Below, in pieces: positions 1 to 7,212 of a stretch of 15,876 nt of DNA. The stretch lies in NCBI GenBank assembly GCA_007119395.1, contig SKPS01000079.1, positions 1-15,876 on the forward strand. Reading direction: 5' to 3'. Below the pieces are notes generated by a model, which saw only the letters and a program-made list of their open reading frames with translations, was not told where the DNA came from and did no database searches. The stretch's first letter is position 1, and each line of letters opens with the position of its first letter. A program made the position numbers and the translations under genes. This stretch comes from Lentimicrobiaceae bacterium. GTDB taxonomy: Bacteria; Bacteroidota; Bacteroidia; Bacteroidales; SKPS01.

Positions 1-936
1 CCCTTTAGAGGGCACTATTGTTCTGGTAACCCTTTCTGTTTCAATGGTGCGTGTAACCGGGATATAAATAAAGTGACCTTTTTTGAGGCCATCTTTCAGC
101 TCTGGATTCAGCTCCAGGATCTTCTCTGTCGTGGTGTTATACCTCCGTGCCAACCCGAACAGTGTCTCCTGCTCTTGAATTTGGTGGAGGATCGTATCGG
201 TTTTGGTGACCACATCAGCAGCGATAAAGTCAGCAGCTTCCTCAGGAGAAAGTGTTTCTTCAACCTCGATTCGGTAGACAATGCGGAGTGATTGCCCGCG
301 TCGCAGCCCATCCGCCTGAATCTTCGGATTCCATTTGATCAGACTGTCCTGGGGTATGTTGTACTGTCTGCTGATTCCGAACACAGACTCACCCCTTTGC
401 ACCTGATGGTACACAACAGAATCGACCCACTTCACCTGTATGGTCACTACCTCAGGCTCTTTTTTTGGCTCAGGGATGTGTATCTCTTCGCCAATGCGCA
501 GGTTGTCGAACTGGGTTATGTGTGGATTGGCGGCCATGATTTCGGCAACCGAAACGTTGTACCGTCTGGAGATTCCAAAGAGTGTTTCGCCTGAGCCTAC
601 AACATGTACTCCCGATGTTGGAGTTATGGTAGGAGGGTCAGCTGCCGGTGGTGTGGCTTGTTCAGCGGGCGCCGAGGTATCCGGTATTTTAAGGGTTTGA
701 CCTGCATGCAGCTGCACATCAGCACCCGGGTTGTGCTTTACAATCTCCGCCTGGTCTACACCATATGCGCGTGCTATGGAAAACAACGTTTGCCCGGCAC
801 CTACTGTATGGAGGTAAAATGTTTGACCCGATTCGGTGACCTTCACCTCTGAACGGGTAACCGTAACAGGTTGGGCACTGAGTGTTGTGATGAAGCACAG
901 CAATGCCAGAATCAATAATGTTTTCGTTCGTTCCAT
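1..936 (-). CDS. Multi-LysM exported protein, N-terminal 312 codons (3' end cut by window)
   Basis: I translated this by hand: ATG at 936-934 reads without a stop to base 1, so the gene is open at its 3' end. Residues 1-21 look like a signal peptide (MERTK, hydrophobic core, LSA-Q cleavage). Four LysM modules follow at about 41-85, 110-155, 176-221 and 250-293. Each has the G-x-T-L-F-x-I/L-A/S-R-x-Y-N/G pattern, an asparagine-proline turn (HNP, ANP, WNP, LNP) and a final IP-type strand. A Pro/Ala/Thr-rich linker (87-108) separates the first two. LysM modules bind N-acetylglucosamine-containing glycan, so the product should sit in the periplasm or outer envelope on peptidoglycan. Related Bacteroidota proteins often have a periplasmic-binding-protein-like domain after the LysM repeats; that part, if present, lies outside the window. 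The start lies 51 bp after the guaA stop with no -7 element between, so cotranscription with guaA is likely. Confidence 0.88.
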   Translation of the reverse strand, partial: MERTKTLLILALLCFITTLSAQPVTVTRSEVKVTESGQTFYLHTVGAGQTLFSIARAYGVDQAEIVKHNPGADVQLHAGQTLKIPDTSAPAEQATPPAADPPTITPTSGVHVVGSGETLFGISRRYNVSVAEIMAANPHITQFDNLRIGEEIHIPEPKKEPEVVTIQVKWVDSVVYHQVQRGESVFGISRQYNIPQDSLIKWNPKIQADGLRRGQSLRIVYRIEVEETLSPEEAADFIAADVVTKTDTILHQIQEQETLFGLARRYNTTTEKILELNPELKDGLKKGHFIYIPVTRTIETERVTRTIVPSKG

Positions 937-987
937 GTCTTATTCCGTTGTTTCACCGCCTATGTTTTAAAGCACTCAGGGGGCAGG

Positions 988-2517
988 TCATTCCCATTCA
1001 ATGGTTGCAGGTGGTTTTGAGCTGATATCATACACCACCCTGTTCACCCCTTTCACCTTGTTGATGATTTCATTGGAGAGTGATGCGAGGAATTCGTAGG
1101 GGAGATGACACCAGTCGGCCGTCATGCCATCGGTTGACGTAACAGCTCTCAGGGCCACCACACTCTCGTAGGTTCTTTCGTCACCCATTACCCCAACAGA
1201 CTGAACAGGCAACAGAATGGCTGCCGCCTGCCAAACCTCGTGGTATTTGTTTTCTCTTTTTAGTGCATTGATATAGATATGATCCACCTCTTGAAGGATG
1301 GCTACTTTCTGCGGAGTGATCTCACCAAGGATTCTGATGCCCAGACCCGGACCGGGGAATGGGTGTCTGCCAAGGATCAAGGGATCAATGTTCAGTGCTT
1401 TGCCTACACGACGCACTTCGTCTTTAAAGAGCGACTTCAAAGGTTCAATCACCTTGAGCTTCATAAAGTCGGGAAGACCTCCCACGTTGTGGTGTGATTT
1501 GATGGTTGCTGAAGGACCTTTCACAGAGATTGATTCAATCACATCAGGATAGATGGTGCCTTGCCCCAGCCATTTCACATCACGGATGCGATGTGCTTCC
1601 CGGTCAAATACTTCGATAAAGGTTTTTCCGATGGCCTTACGTTTCTCTTCGGGTTCAGTGATCCCTTTCAATGCAGCGTAAAAGTCTTCGCAGGCATCCA
1701 CGCCGGTAATATTGAGACCCATCTCCCGGTAGGAATCGAGCACCTCAGGGAATTCATTTTTTCTAAGCAAACCGTTGTTGACAAAAATGCAATAGAGTCT
1801 GTCTCCGATGGCACGGTGAAGCAGCACGGCGGCTACTGTAGAGTCGACGCCACCGGATAGTCCCAGAACCACCTTGTCGTTGCCCAAAGTCTCTTTTAGT
1901 TCCTGCACTGTTGAGTCAACGAACGAAGCGGGTGTCCACGTTTGGTGGCAACCACAGATTCCTGCAACAAAATTTTCCAGCAGTTTCATCCCTTCTGTTG
2001 AATGGTACACCTCGGGATGGAACTGTATTCCCCATGTGGGTTCACCAGTTATGCGGTAGCCGGCTATTTCCACATCATGGGTTGAGGCGATCACGTCGAA
2101 ACCGTCAGGCAGTGTCTTGATGGTATCTCCATGTGACATCCACACCTGGGTGTTGTGGGTCATCCCTTGTACGAGCGGGTCACCCCCTTCGATGTATGAG
2201 AGCCTTGCCCTGCCATACTCGCGGGTATCACTTGCTTTAACAATACCACCATTGGCATGAGCCAGCCACTGTGCCCCGTAACACACACCAAGAACGGGAA
2301 CACTGCCCCGATAAGCCTCCGTGTCAGGTATCGGTGACTCAGCGTCACGCACACTGAACGGACTGCCCGACAAAATAACCCCTTTGATGTTTGCTGCCGC
2401 TTCCGGCATCTGGTTGTAAGGGTGTATCTCGCAATAAACGTTTAACTCCCTTACCCTGCGTGCAATAAGCTGAGTGTATTGCGACCCGAAATCAACAATC
2501 AGTATCATCTCTTCCAT
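988..2517 (-). CDS. guaA: GMP synthase (glutamine-hydrolysing)
   Basis: This enzyme converts XMP, ATP and glutamine to GMP, the last step of de novo guanine nucleotide synthesis in the cytosol. The 509-residue length is normal for the family. The N-terminal class I glutamine amidotransferase domain (about 4-190) has the nucleophile Cys79 in GVCYGAQ and the partners His167 and Glu169 in QFHPEV. The ATP pyrophosphatase domain follows, with the P-loop SGGVDST at 221-227. The C-terminal dimerisation domain holds GRHPFPGPGLGIR (383-395) and ends in KPPATIEWE, the usual GuaA terminus. All catalytic residues are present. Met1 is preferred over Met4 because it begins 4 bases after a -7 promoter box, which implies a very short leader. 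It is transcribed away from hutH and is probably followed in the same transcript by the LysM gene. Confidence 0.98.
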   Translation of the reverse strand: MEEMILIVDFGSQYTQLIARRVRELNVYCEIHPYNQMPEAAANIKGVILSGSPFSVRDAESPIPDTEAYRGSVPVLGVCYGAQWLAHANGGIVKASDTREYGRARLSYIEGGDPLVQGMTHNTQVWMSHGDTIKTLPDGFDVIASTHDVEIAGYRITGEPTWGIQFHPEVYHSTEGMKLLENFVAGICGCHQTWTPASFVDSTVQELKETLGNDKVVLGLSGGVDSTVAAVLLHRAIGDRLYCIFVNNGLLRKNEFPEVLDSYREMGLNITGVDACEDFYAALKGITEPEEKRKAIGKTFIEVFDREAHRIRDVKWLGQGTIYPDVIESISVKGPSATIKSHHNVGGLPDFMKLKVIEPLKSLFKDEVRRVGKALNIDPLILGRHPFPGPGLGIRILGEITPQKVAILQEVDHIYINALKRENKYHEVWQAAAILLPVQSVGVMGDERTYESVVALRAVTSTDGMTADWCHLPYEFLASLSNEIINKVKGVNRVVYDISSKPPATIEWE

Positions 2518-2521
2518 TGCG

Positions 2522-2529
2522 CAAAGATA
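2522..2529 (-). promoter_or_regulatory. guaA -7 promoter element
   Basis: On the minus strand this reads TATCTTTG, a full match to the Bacteroidota primary-sigma -7 consensus TAnnTTTG. It ends only 4 bases before the guaA ATG, so the transcript would be leaderless or nearly so. I see no TTG-type -33 element at normal spacing. Confidence 0.55.
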
Positions 2530-2548
2530 ACAATTAACCCGATATGCT

Positions 2549-2556
2549 TACCTTTG
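2549..2556 (+). promoter_or_regulatory. hutH -7 promoter element
   Basis: TACCTTTG matches the TAnnTTTG consensus and lies 17 bases before the ATG at 2574. Because transcription would begin downstream of this box, the upstream in-frame ATG at 2544 would not be on the mRNA, which decides the hutH start. No clear -33 TTG is visible. Confidence 0.55.
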
Positions 2557-2573
2557 CGCCAAAATTGATCCTA

Positions 2574-4127
2574 ATGACAAGAGATATTCATTTTATTACT
2601 GTTGAAGAGATTGTATTTGAGGATGTTGCAAGGATTTTGAACAAGAAGTTACGCCTTCAGCTCTCTGATGATGTAAAGGATAGAATTGTCAAATGCAGAC
2701 AATACCTGGACCAAAAAATTGCAAAACAGACAGAGCCTGTATACGGTGTTACCACGGGGTTTGGCAGTTTGTGTGATACGGTGATCTCTATGGATGAGTT
2801 AACAACACTCCAGGAGAACCTTGTTAAATCACACGCTTGCGGGATGGGGGAGGAGGTGCCGCCCATCATTGTGAAAATCATGTTGCTGCTCAAAATCCAG
2901 TCGCTGGCATACGGCCATTCCGGGGTTCAGTTAGAGACCGTAGAGCGGCTTGTGGAGATGTACAACCACAATGTGTTGCCAGTGGTATATCAGTTGGGTA
3001 GCCTGGGTGCCTCTGGGGACCTTGCTCCATTGGCACACCTTTCGCTCCCTCTGCTGGGGCTTGGCGAGGTCTATTACAATGGCGAAAAGATGCAGTCATC
3101 AGATTTGTATCAACGGTTGGGATGGAAACCCATAAGATTGCAATCCAAAGAGGGGCTGGCTCTGTTAAACGGCACCCAGTTTATGAGTGCATACGGAGTG
3201 TATTTGTGCCTTCGTGTTTTTAAGCTGTCGAAGCTATCGGATGTGATCGGAGCTCTTTCGCTTGATGCCTTTGACGGAAGGAGCGAGCCTTTTCACCCTT
3301 TGATCCAGGAGATCAGACCCCACAAAGGGCAGATTATGACTGCACGCAGAATACTGACCATTCTTGAGGGGAGTGAAATGATGAACAGACCCAAGCAGCA
3401 TGTACAGGATCCTTACTCATTCAGGTGTATCCCTCAGGTGCATGGCGCATGCAAAGACTCGGTAAATTATGTGGCGTATGTTTTCGCGAAAGAGATCAAC
3501 TCAGTCACTGACAACCCCACTATATTTCCCGATGAGGACCTGATCATATCAGCGGGTAACTTCCACGGACAGCCTTTGGCTTTTGCGCTCGACAACCTTA
3601 GTATTGCTGTTGCTGAACTCGGGAATATCTCAGAGCGGAGGGTATATCAGCTTGTGTCAGGGAAGAGGGGTTTACCCCCATTCCTGGTGGCCAATCCCGG
3701 GCTGAATTCAGGTTTTATGATACCTCAATACACTGCCGCAGGTATTGTGAGCCAGAACAAACAGCTGGCCACTCCCGCCTCTGTCGACTCTATTGAGTCG
3801 TGCCAGGGGCAGGAAGACCATGTAAGCATGGGTGCCAATGCGGCAACCAAAGCGTATCGCTCTGTGAAAAATCTTGAAATGATTCTTGCCATTGAACTGT
3901 TCAATGCGGCCCAGGCCATCGAATTCAGAAGACCTGCTAAGTCGTCACCATACCTCGAACAATTTCTTCTTCAATACAGAGAAATAGTTGATTTTATCCG
4001 AAATGACCAATTGATGTATCCCGAAATGCAGCAAACGGTGAAGTTTCTGCAAAACATCACTTTTGAAATTCCGGGAGAAGGAGCGTTTAAATATGATTTC
4101 AAAATTGATTTACACGCAGCAGAATAG
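2574..4127 (+). CDS. hutH: Histidine ammonia-lyase
   Basis: This enzyme removes ammonia from L-histidine to give urocanate, the first step of histidine degradation. It is 517 residues from the chosen start; the frame is open back to an ATG at 2544, but that lies upstream of the -7 box. Numbering from 2574, the active-site loop YGVTTGFG is at 57-64 and the self-cyclising Ala-Ser-Gly that forms the MIO cofactor is at 146-148 in GASGDLAPL. The SHACG motif after NLVK and the GQEDHVSMG motif near the C-terminal third are typical of histidine lyases. Bacteroidota tyrosine lyases of flexirubin clusters have NQDIVSMG there instead, which argues against that assignment. No hutU, hutI or formiminotransferase gene is in view; the neighbours are guaA and a hydrolase, so the rest of the pathway would have to lie elsewhere. 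Confidence 0.93.
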   Translation: MTRDIHFITVEEIVFEDVARILNKKLRLQLSDDVKDRIVKCRQYLDQKIAKQTEPVYGVTTGFGSLCDTVISMDELTTLQENLVKSHACGMGEEVPPIIVKIMLLLKIQSLAYGHSGVQLETVERLVEMYNHNVLPVVYQLGSLGASGDLAPLAHLSLPLLGLGEVYYNGEKMQSSDLYQRLGWKPIRLQSKEGLALLNGTQFMSAYGVYLCLRVFKLSKLSDVIGALSLDAFDGRSEPFHPLIQEIRPHKGQIMTARRILTILEGSEMMNRPKQHVQDPYSFRCIPQVHGACKDSVNYVAYVFAKEINSVTDNPTIFPDEDLIISAGNFHGQPLAFALDNLSIAVAELGNISERRVYQLVSGKRGLPPFLVANPGLNSGFMIPQYTAAGIVSQNKQLATPASVDSIESCQGQEDHVSMGANAATKAYRSVKNLEMILAIELFNAAQAIEFRRPAKSSPYLEQFLLQYREIVDFIRNDQLMYPEMQQTVKFLQNITFEIPGEGAFKYDFKIDLHAAE

Positions 4128-4197
4128 CTTATCTGTTGAATCACGGGGCCGTTTTTATGCATCACGAGCAGGAGTGGCACCCGGAGAAAACCGGCTG

Positions 4198-5181
4198 ATG
4201 GTTGGCAATGGCGGTCTACTACAACCTCTCCATCCTGTTGTACGTGGCACGATGATTTTATTGCTCTTTGTCTGGTCTCTTTCGTTGGTATCTGCTTCGG
4301 ATGAAAGCCTTCCGTATCCCGGGAGTCGCTTGGTCATGGTTGACTCAGTGCAAATCCACTATCGTGAGTTTGGTGAGTTTGGTGATGACACCAGGGGTTC
4401 GGTATTGCTGGTGCATGGTTTTGCCGGGTCAACCTTTTCATGGAGGTATGTCGCTGACACGCTGGTTGCTCATGGGTTCCACGTGGTAGCAGTTGATGTG
4501 CCTCCCTTTGGGTACAGCGATAAAGATCCCTTGCTGAATCAGTCATTTACATATCGTGCACGGTTGTTACAACGGTTGCTTGTGCAACAATGGCCTGAAC
4601 GGAAATGGCACCTTGTGGGCCATTCGATGGGTGGTGGCATGGTGCAAAGCATGGGGATCATGTACCTGGAGCAGTTGTTAAGCCTTACCATTGTAAACGG
4701 TGCCATCTTCTCATCCATTACACCGGGTGAATACAAGGCTCCCTGGGCGGTGAGGGGCGCGGTGCGAAGGGAGCTTGCTCTATGGTTCGCCCGCCCGGCA
4801 CTACTGAACAGATGGATGGTGAGAAGGTTCCTTGCATCAGCATACGGAAGAAAACCAAGCCCCGCTGAAGTGACTGGCTACCTGACACCTCTTAAATTGA
4901 GAGGGACGTCAAGGGCCATTATCAACTCCCCCTCTGTGTCAAAAGAGAATGCCTCATTGTCTGTTGGCGACTTAACACTCCCGACATTGGTCATTTGGGG
5001 TGAGAACGACACTTGGCTCCGTTTTGAGGCTTTTAAAGAGACCGCAGAAAAGATTCCTGACGGTCAGATCGTTGTGATCCCCCAAGCCGCTCACTGCCCG
5101 ATGGAAACCCATCCATATTATTTCAACAGACTGCTACTGGCGTTTTTAAGCCAACAGGTTGCAGGATTGGGAAAGCAGTAG
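4198..5181 (+). CDS. Exported alpha/beta-hydrolase fold protein
   Basis: This is a serine hydrolase of the alpha/beta fold with unknown substrate. Numbering from 4198 (327 residues), the oxyanion-hole HGFAGS begins at 73, the nucleophile Ser143 sits in GHSMGGG, the acid is Asp271 in WGENDTW, and the base is His299 in AAHCPMETHP, so the triad is complete. The N-terminus has an Arg-containing segment, a hydrophobic stretch (MILLLFVWSLSL) and a VSA-S cleavage-like site, so I infer export to the periplasm. The frame is open back to an ATG at 4063 inside hutH, but that segment (about 45 codons) overlaps hutH and shows no domain. ATG 4198 gives the signal peptide a basic n-region; ATG 4252 is a possible alternative start. 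It lies 70 bp after hutH on the same strand with no promoter box seen, so cotranscription is likely. A link to histidine metabolism is not shown. Confidence 0.85.
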   Translation: MVGNGGLLQPLHPVVRGTMILLLFVWSLSLVSASDESLPYPGSRLVMVDSVQIHYREFGEFGDDTRGSVLLVHGFAGSTFSWRYVADTLVAHGFHVVAVDVPPFGYSDKDPLLNQSFTYRARLLQRLLVQQWPERKWHLVGHSMGGGMVQSMGIMYLEQLLSLTIVNGAIFSSITPGEYKAPWAVRGAVRRELALWFARPALLNRWMVRRFLASAYGRKPSPAEVTGYLTPLKLRGTSRAIINSPSVSKENASLSVGDLTLPTLVIWGENDTWLRFEAFKETAEKIPDGQIVVIPQAAHCPMETHPYYFNRLLLAFLSQQVAGLGKQ

Positions 5182-5205
5182 CAGAATCAATAATAAATAC
5201 TGCTT
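5173..5205 (+). terminator. Possible weak terminator hairpin after the hydrolase gene
   Basis: AAGCAGTA (5173-5180) pairs perfectly with TACTGCTT (5198-5205) across a 17-base AT-rich loop. The left arm overlaps the stop codon of the hydrolase gene. There is no proper T-run after the stem (it continues CTTCTACG), so termination is uncertain, though the position between two transcription units fits. Confidence 0.3.
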
Positions 5206-5310
5206 CTTCTACGAGCAATATGCGCTAAAGGGTTGTTAATGAATGAAGGGTGCTGTTATTGCGCATAAGTTGTAAGTCCGGAACTGTTGATAAATCGTGG
5301 CTGGCTGTGC

Positions 5311-5340
5311 TTTGCAACTCAGCAAATTCAGTTATTTTTG
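5311..5340 (+). promoter_or_regulatory. parE promoter (-33 TTTG, -7 TATTTTTG)
   Basis: TTTG at 5311-5314 and TATTTTTG at 5333-5340 are 18 bases apart, matching both halves of the Bacteroidota primary promoter at near-ideal spacing. The -7 box ends 24 bases before the parE ATG at 5365. This is the best promoter in the window, and its GTTATTTTTGC core recurs exactly ahead of the gene preceding parC. Confidence 0.72.
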
Positions 5341-5364
5341 CAGAAATCTTAAGGGCTGCATAGA

Positions 5365-7209
5365 ATGAGTGAAGTAGAAGCAAAATATACTGAGGATAGC
5401 ATCCGGTCATTGGATTGGAAGGATCATATTCGGCTTCGTCCCGGTATGTATATCGGGAAGCTGGGTGATGGTTCCAGTCGTGATGATGGAATCTATGTGC
5501 TCATCAAAGAGGTGATTGACAATGCCATCGATGAATATGTGATGGGATTTGGCAGGAAGATCGAAGTAACGGTTCGTGACAAGATGGTTACAGTGCGCGA
5601 CTATGGTCGTGGCATCCCTTTGGGAAAGGTGGTTGATTGTGTGTCAAAAATCAACACCGGAGCCAAGTATGACTCTGCTGTGTTTAAAAAGTCGGTTGGC
5701 TTGAACGGAGTGGGTACCAAGGCGGTGAACGCCTTGTCGGCCTATTTCAAAGTTCAGTCTGTACGTGACGGAAGAACCAAGGTTGTGGAGTACAACCAGG
5801 GTATACTGCTGCAGGAGGACAAAGAGCGCACCAGCGATGATCAGCGTGGTACGTTGGTCTCTTTCAAGCCTGACGGTGAGTTGTTTGGCAACTACCATTT
5901 CATCTATGAATACATAGAGAAGATGTTGTGGAACTACGCATACCTCAATCGGGGGCTGAGCATCTGGTTCAATGGCAACAGATTATATAGTCAGAATGGT
6001 TTGCTTGATTTATTGAGTGCCAATATCAACGGGAACGGTGTCTTGTATCCGATTATTCACCTTGAGGAGAACGATTTTGAGTTGGCGTTGACGCACAGTG
6101 AAAAGCAATATGGCGAAGAGTACTACTCTTTTGTCAATGGTCAGCATACTACACAGGGTGGCACGCATCTGGCCGCTTTCAGAGAGGCTGTAGTGAAAAC
6201 GGTGAGGGAGTTCTACAAGAAAGACTTTGATCCCGGTGACATTCGATCCGGCATGATTGCAGCCATCAGCATCAAGGTGCAGGAGCCTGTTTTTGAGTCA
6301 CAGACAAAAACCAAGTTGGGAAGCACGCACATTGAACCGGGTGGGCAGACCATCAGAAACTATATTCTGGATATCGTCAAACGGAATCTCGACAATTACC
6401 TGCATATTCATCAGGATGTTTCTGAGGCTTTGCTGAAAAAGATATTGCAGTCGGAGCGGGAAAGGAAAGAGCTTGCAGGCATTAAGAAGCTGGCCAGAGA
6501 GAGTGCACGCAAAGCAAGCTTGCACAACAAAAAGCTCCGCGACTGTCGTGTGCATTACAACTCCACACATGAGCGCCGCCTGGAGTCTACACTCTTCATT
6601 ACAGAGGGGGATTCTGCCAGTGGTTCCATCACAAAATCAAGGGATGTGAACACCCAGGCAGTCTTCAGCCTAAAGGGAAAGCCCTTGAACTGTTTTGGCC
6701 TGACCAAGAAGATTGTTTACGAGAACGAAGAGTTCAACCTGTTGCAAACCGCTTTGAACATCGAAGAGGACATAGCGAACCTGCGTTATAACAACATTGT
6801 GATTGCCACTGATGCAGACGTAGATGGGATGCACATCAGGCTGTTGCTGCTCACCTTTTTTCTTCAGTTTTTCCCTGACCTGATCAAGGGGGGGCATCTC
6901 TACATTTTGCAAACCCCACTCTATCGAGTACGAAACAGGAAGAAAACCAACTACTGTTATTCAGAGGATGAGAGGGTTCATGCCATGGCGGAGTTGGGAT
7001 CCAACCCTGAGATTACACGCTTCAAGGGGCTGGGAGAGATCTCGCCTGATGAGTTCAAGCACTTCATTGGTCCCAATATGCGTCTCGATCCGGTCATTCA
7101 TCACAAAGAGTTATCGAACAGAGAGCTGTTGGAGTTTTATATGGGGAAGAATACGCCTGACAGGCAGCAATTTATCATAGAGAATCTAAGGGTAGAGGTA
7201 GAGGTGTAG
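5365..7209 (+). CDS. parE: DNA topoisomerase IV subunit B (type IIA ATPase subunit)
   Basis: This is the ATPase subunit of topoisomerase IV, which with ParC separates linked daughter chromosomes. The 614-residue length lacks the large insertion of gamma-proteobacterial GyrB. The GHKL ATPase domain shows Glu49 and Asn53 in EVIDNAIDE, Asp79 in DYGRGIP, and the glycine-rich lid GLNGVGTKAVNA (112-123). The transducer domain follows, with QTKTKLGS at 313-320. The TOPRIM domain has Glu414 in TEGDSASG, Asp483 and Asp485 in DADVDGMH, and RFKGLGE at 552-558. All key residues are intact. I call it ParE rather than GyrB because of its length and the clear ParC-type partner about 5 kb away; a GyrB-versus-ParE tree would settle this. 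It has its own promoter, and its stop lies 3 bp from the stop of a convergent gene. Confidence 0.92.
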   Translation: MSEVEAKYTEDSIRSLDWKDHIRLRPGMYIGKLGDGSSRDDGIYVLIKEVIDNAIDEYVMGFGRKIEVTVRDKMVTVRDYGRGIPLGKVVDCVSKINTGAKYDSAVFKKSVGLNGVGTKAVNALSAYFKVQSVRDGRTKVVEYNQGILLQEDKERTSDDQRGTLVSFKPDGELFGNYHFIYEYIEKMLWNYAYLNRGLSIWFNGNRLYSQNGLLDLLSANINGNGVLYPIIHLEENDFELALTHSEKQYGEEYYSFVNGQHTTQGGTHLAAFREAVVKTVREFYKKDFDPGDIRSGMIAAISIKVQEPVFESQTKTKLGSTHIEPGGQTIRNYILDIVKRNLDNYLHIHQDVSEALLKKILQSERERKELAGIKKLARESARKASLHNKKLRDCRVHYNSTHERRLESTLFITEGDSASGSITKSRDVNTQAVFSLKGKPLNCFGLTKKIVYENEEFNLLQTALNIEEDIANLRYNNIVIATDADVDGMHIRLLLLTFFLQFFPDLIKGGHLYILQTPLYRVRNRKKTNYCYSEDERVHAMAELGSNPEITRFKGLGEISPDEFKHFIGPNMRLDPVIHHKELSNRELLEFYMGKNTPDRQQFIIENLRVEVEV

Positions 7210-7212
7210 TGC

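Larger units (their letters stand above)
2519..2559. repeat. Imperfect inverted repeat in the guaA/hutH divergent promoter
   Basis: The left arm GCGCAAAGATAA (2519-2530) is matched by the reverse complement of 2548-2559, GCGCAAAGGTAA: 11 of 12 bases agree, across a 17-base spacer. Each arm contains one outward-facing TAnnTTTG promoter box, so much of the symmetry may simply reflect two similar promoters back to back. The GCGC flanks extend the match beyond the box itself. Confidence 0.75.

Noticed and set aside
2574..4127. Assignment as a tyrosine ammonia-lyase of a flexirubin-type pigment cluster
   Set aside because: The SHACG and QEDHVSMG motifs fit histidine lyases, and no pigment biosynthesis genes are nearby.
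4063..4197. N-terminal extension of the hydrolase gene overlapping the hutH 3' end
   Set aside because: The added residues come from reading hutH in another frame and look like no domain, and they would bury the signal peptide.
5225..5410. A 61-codon minus-strand frame across the parE promoter and start
   Set aside because: It overlaps a strong plus-strand promoter and the parE N-terminus, has no domain or export signal, and no promoter of its own was found.
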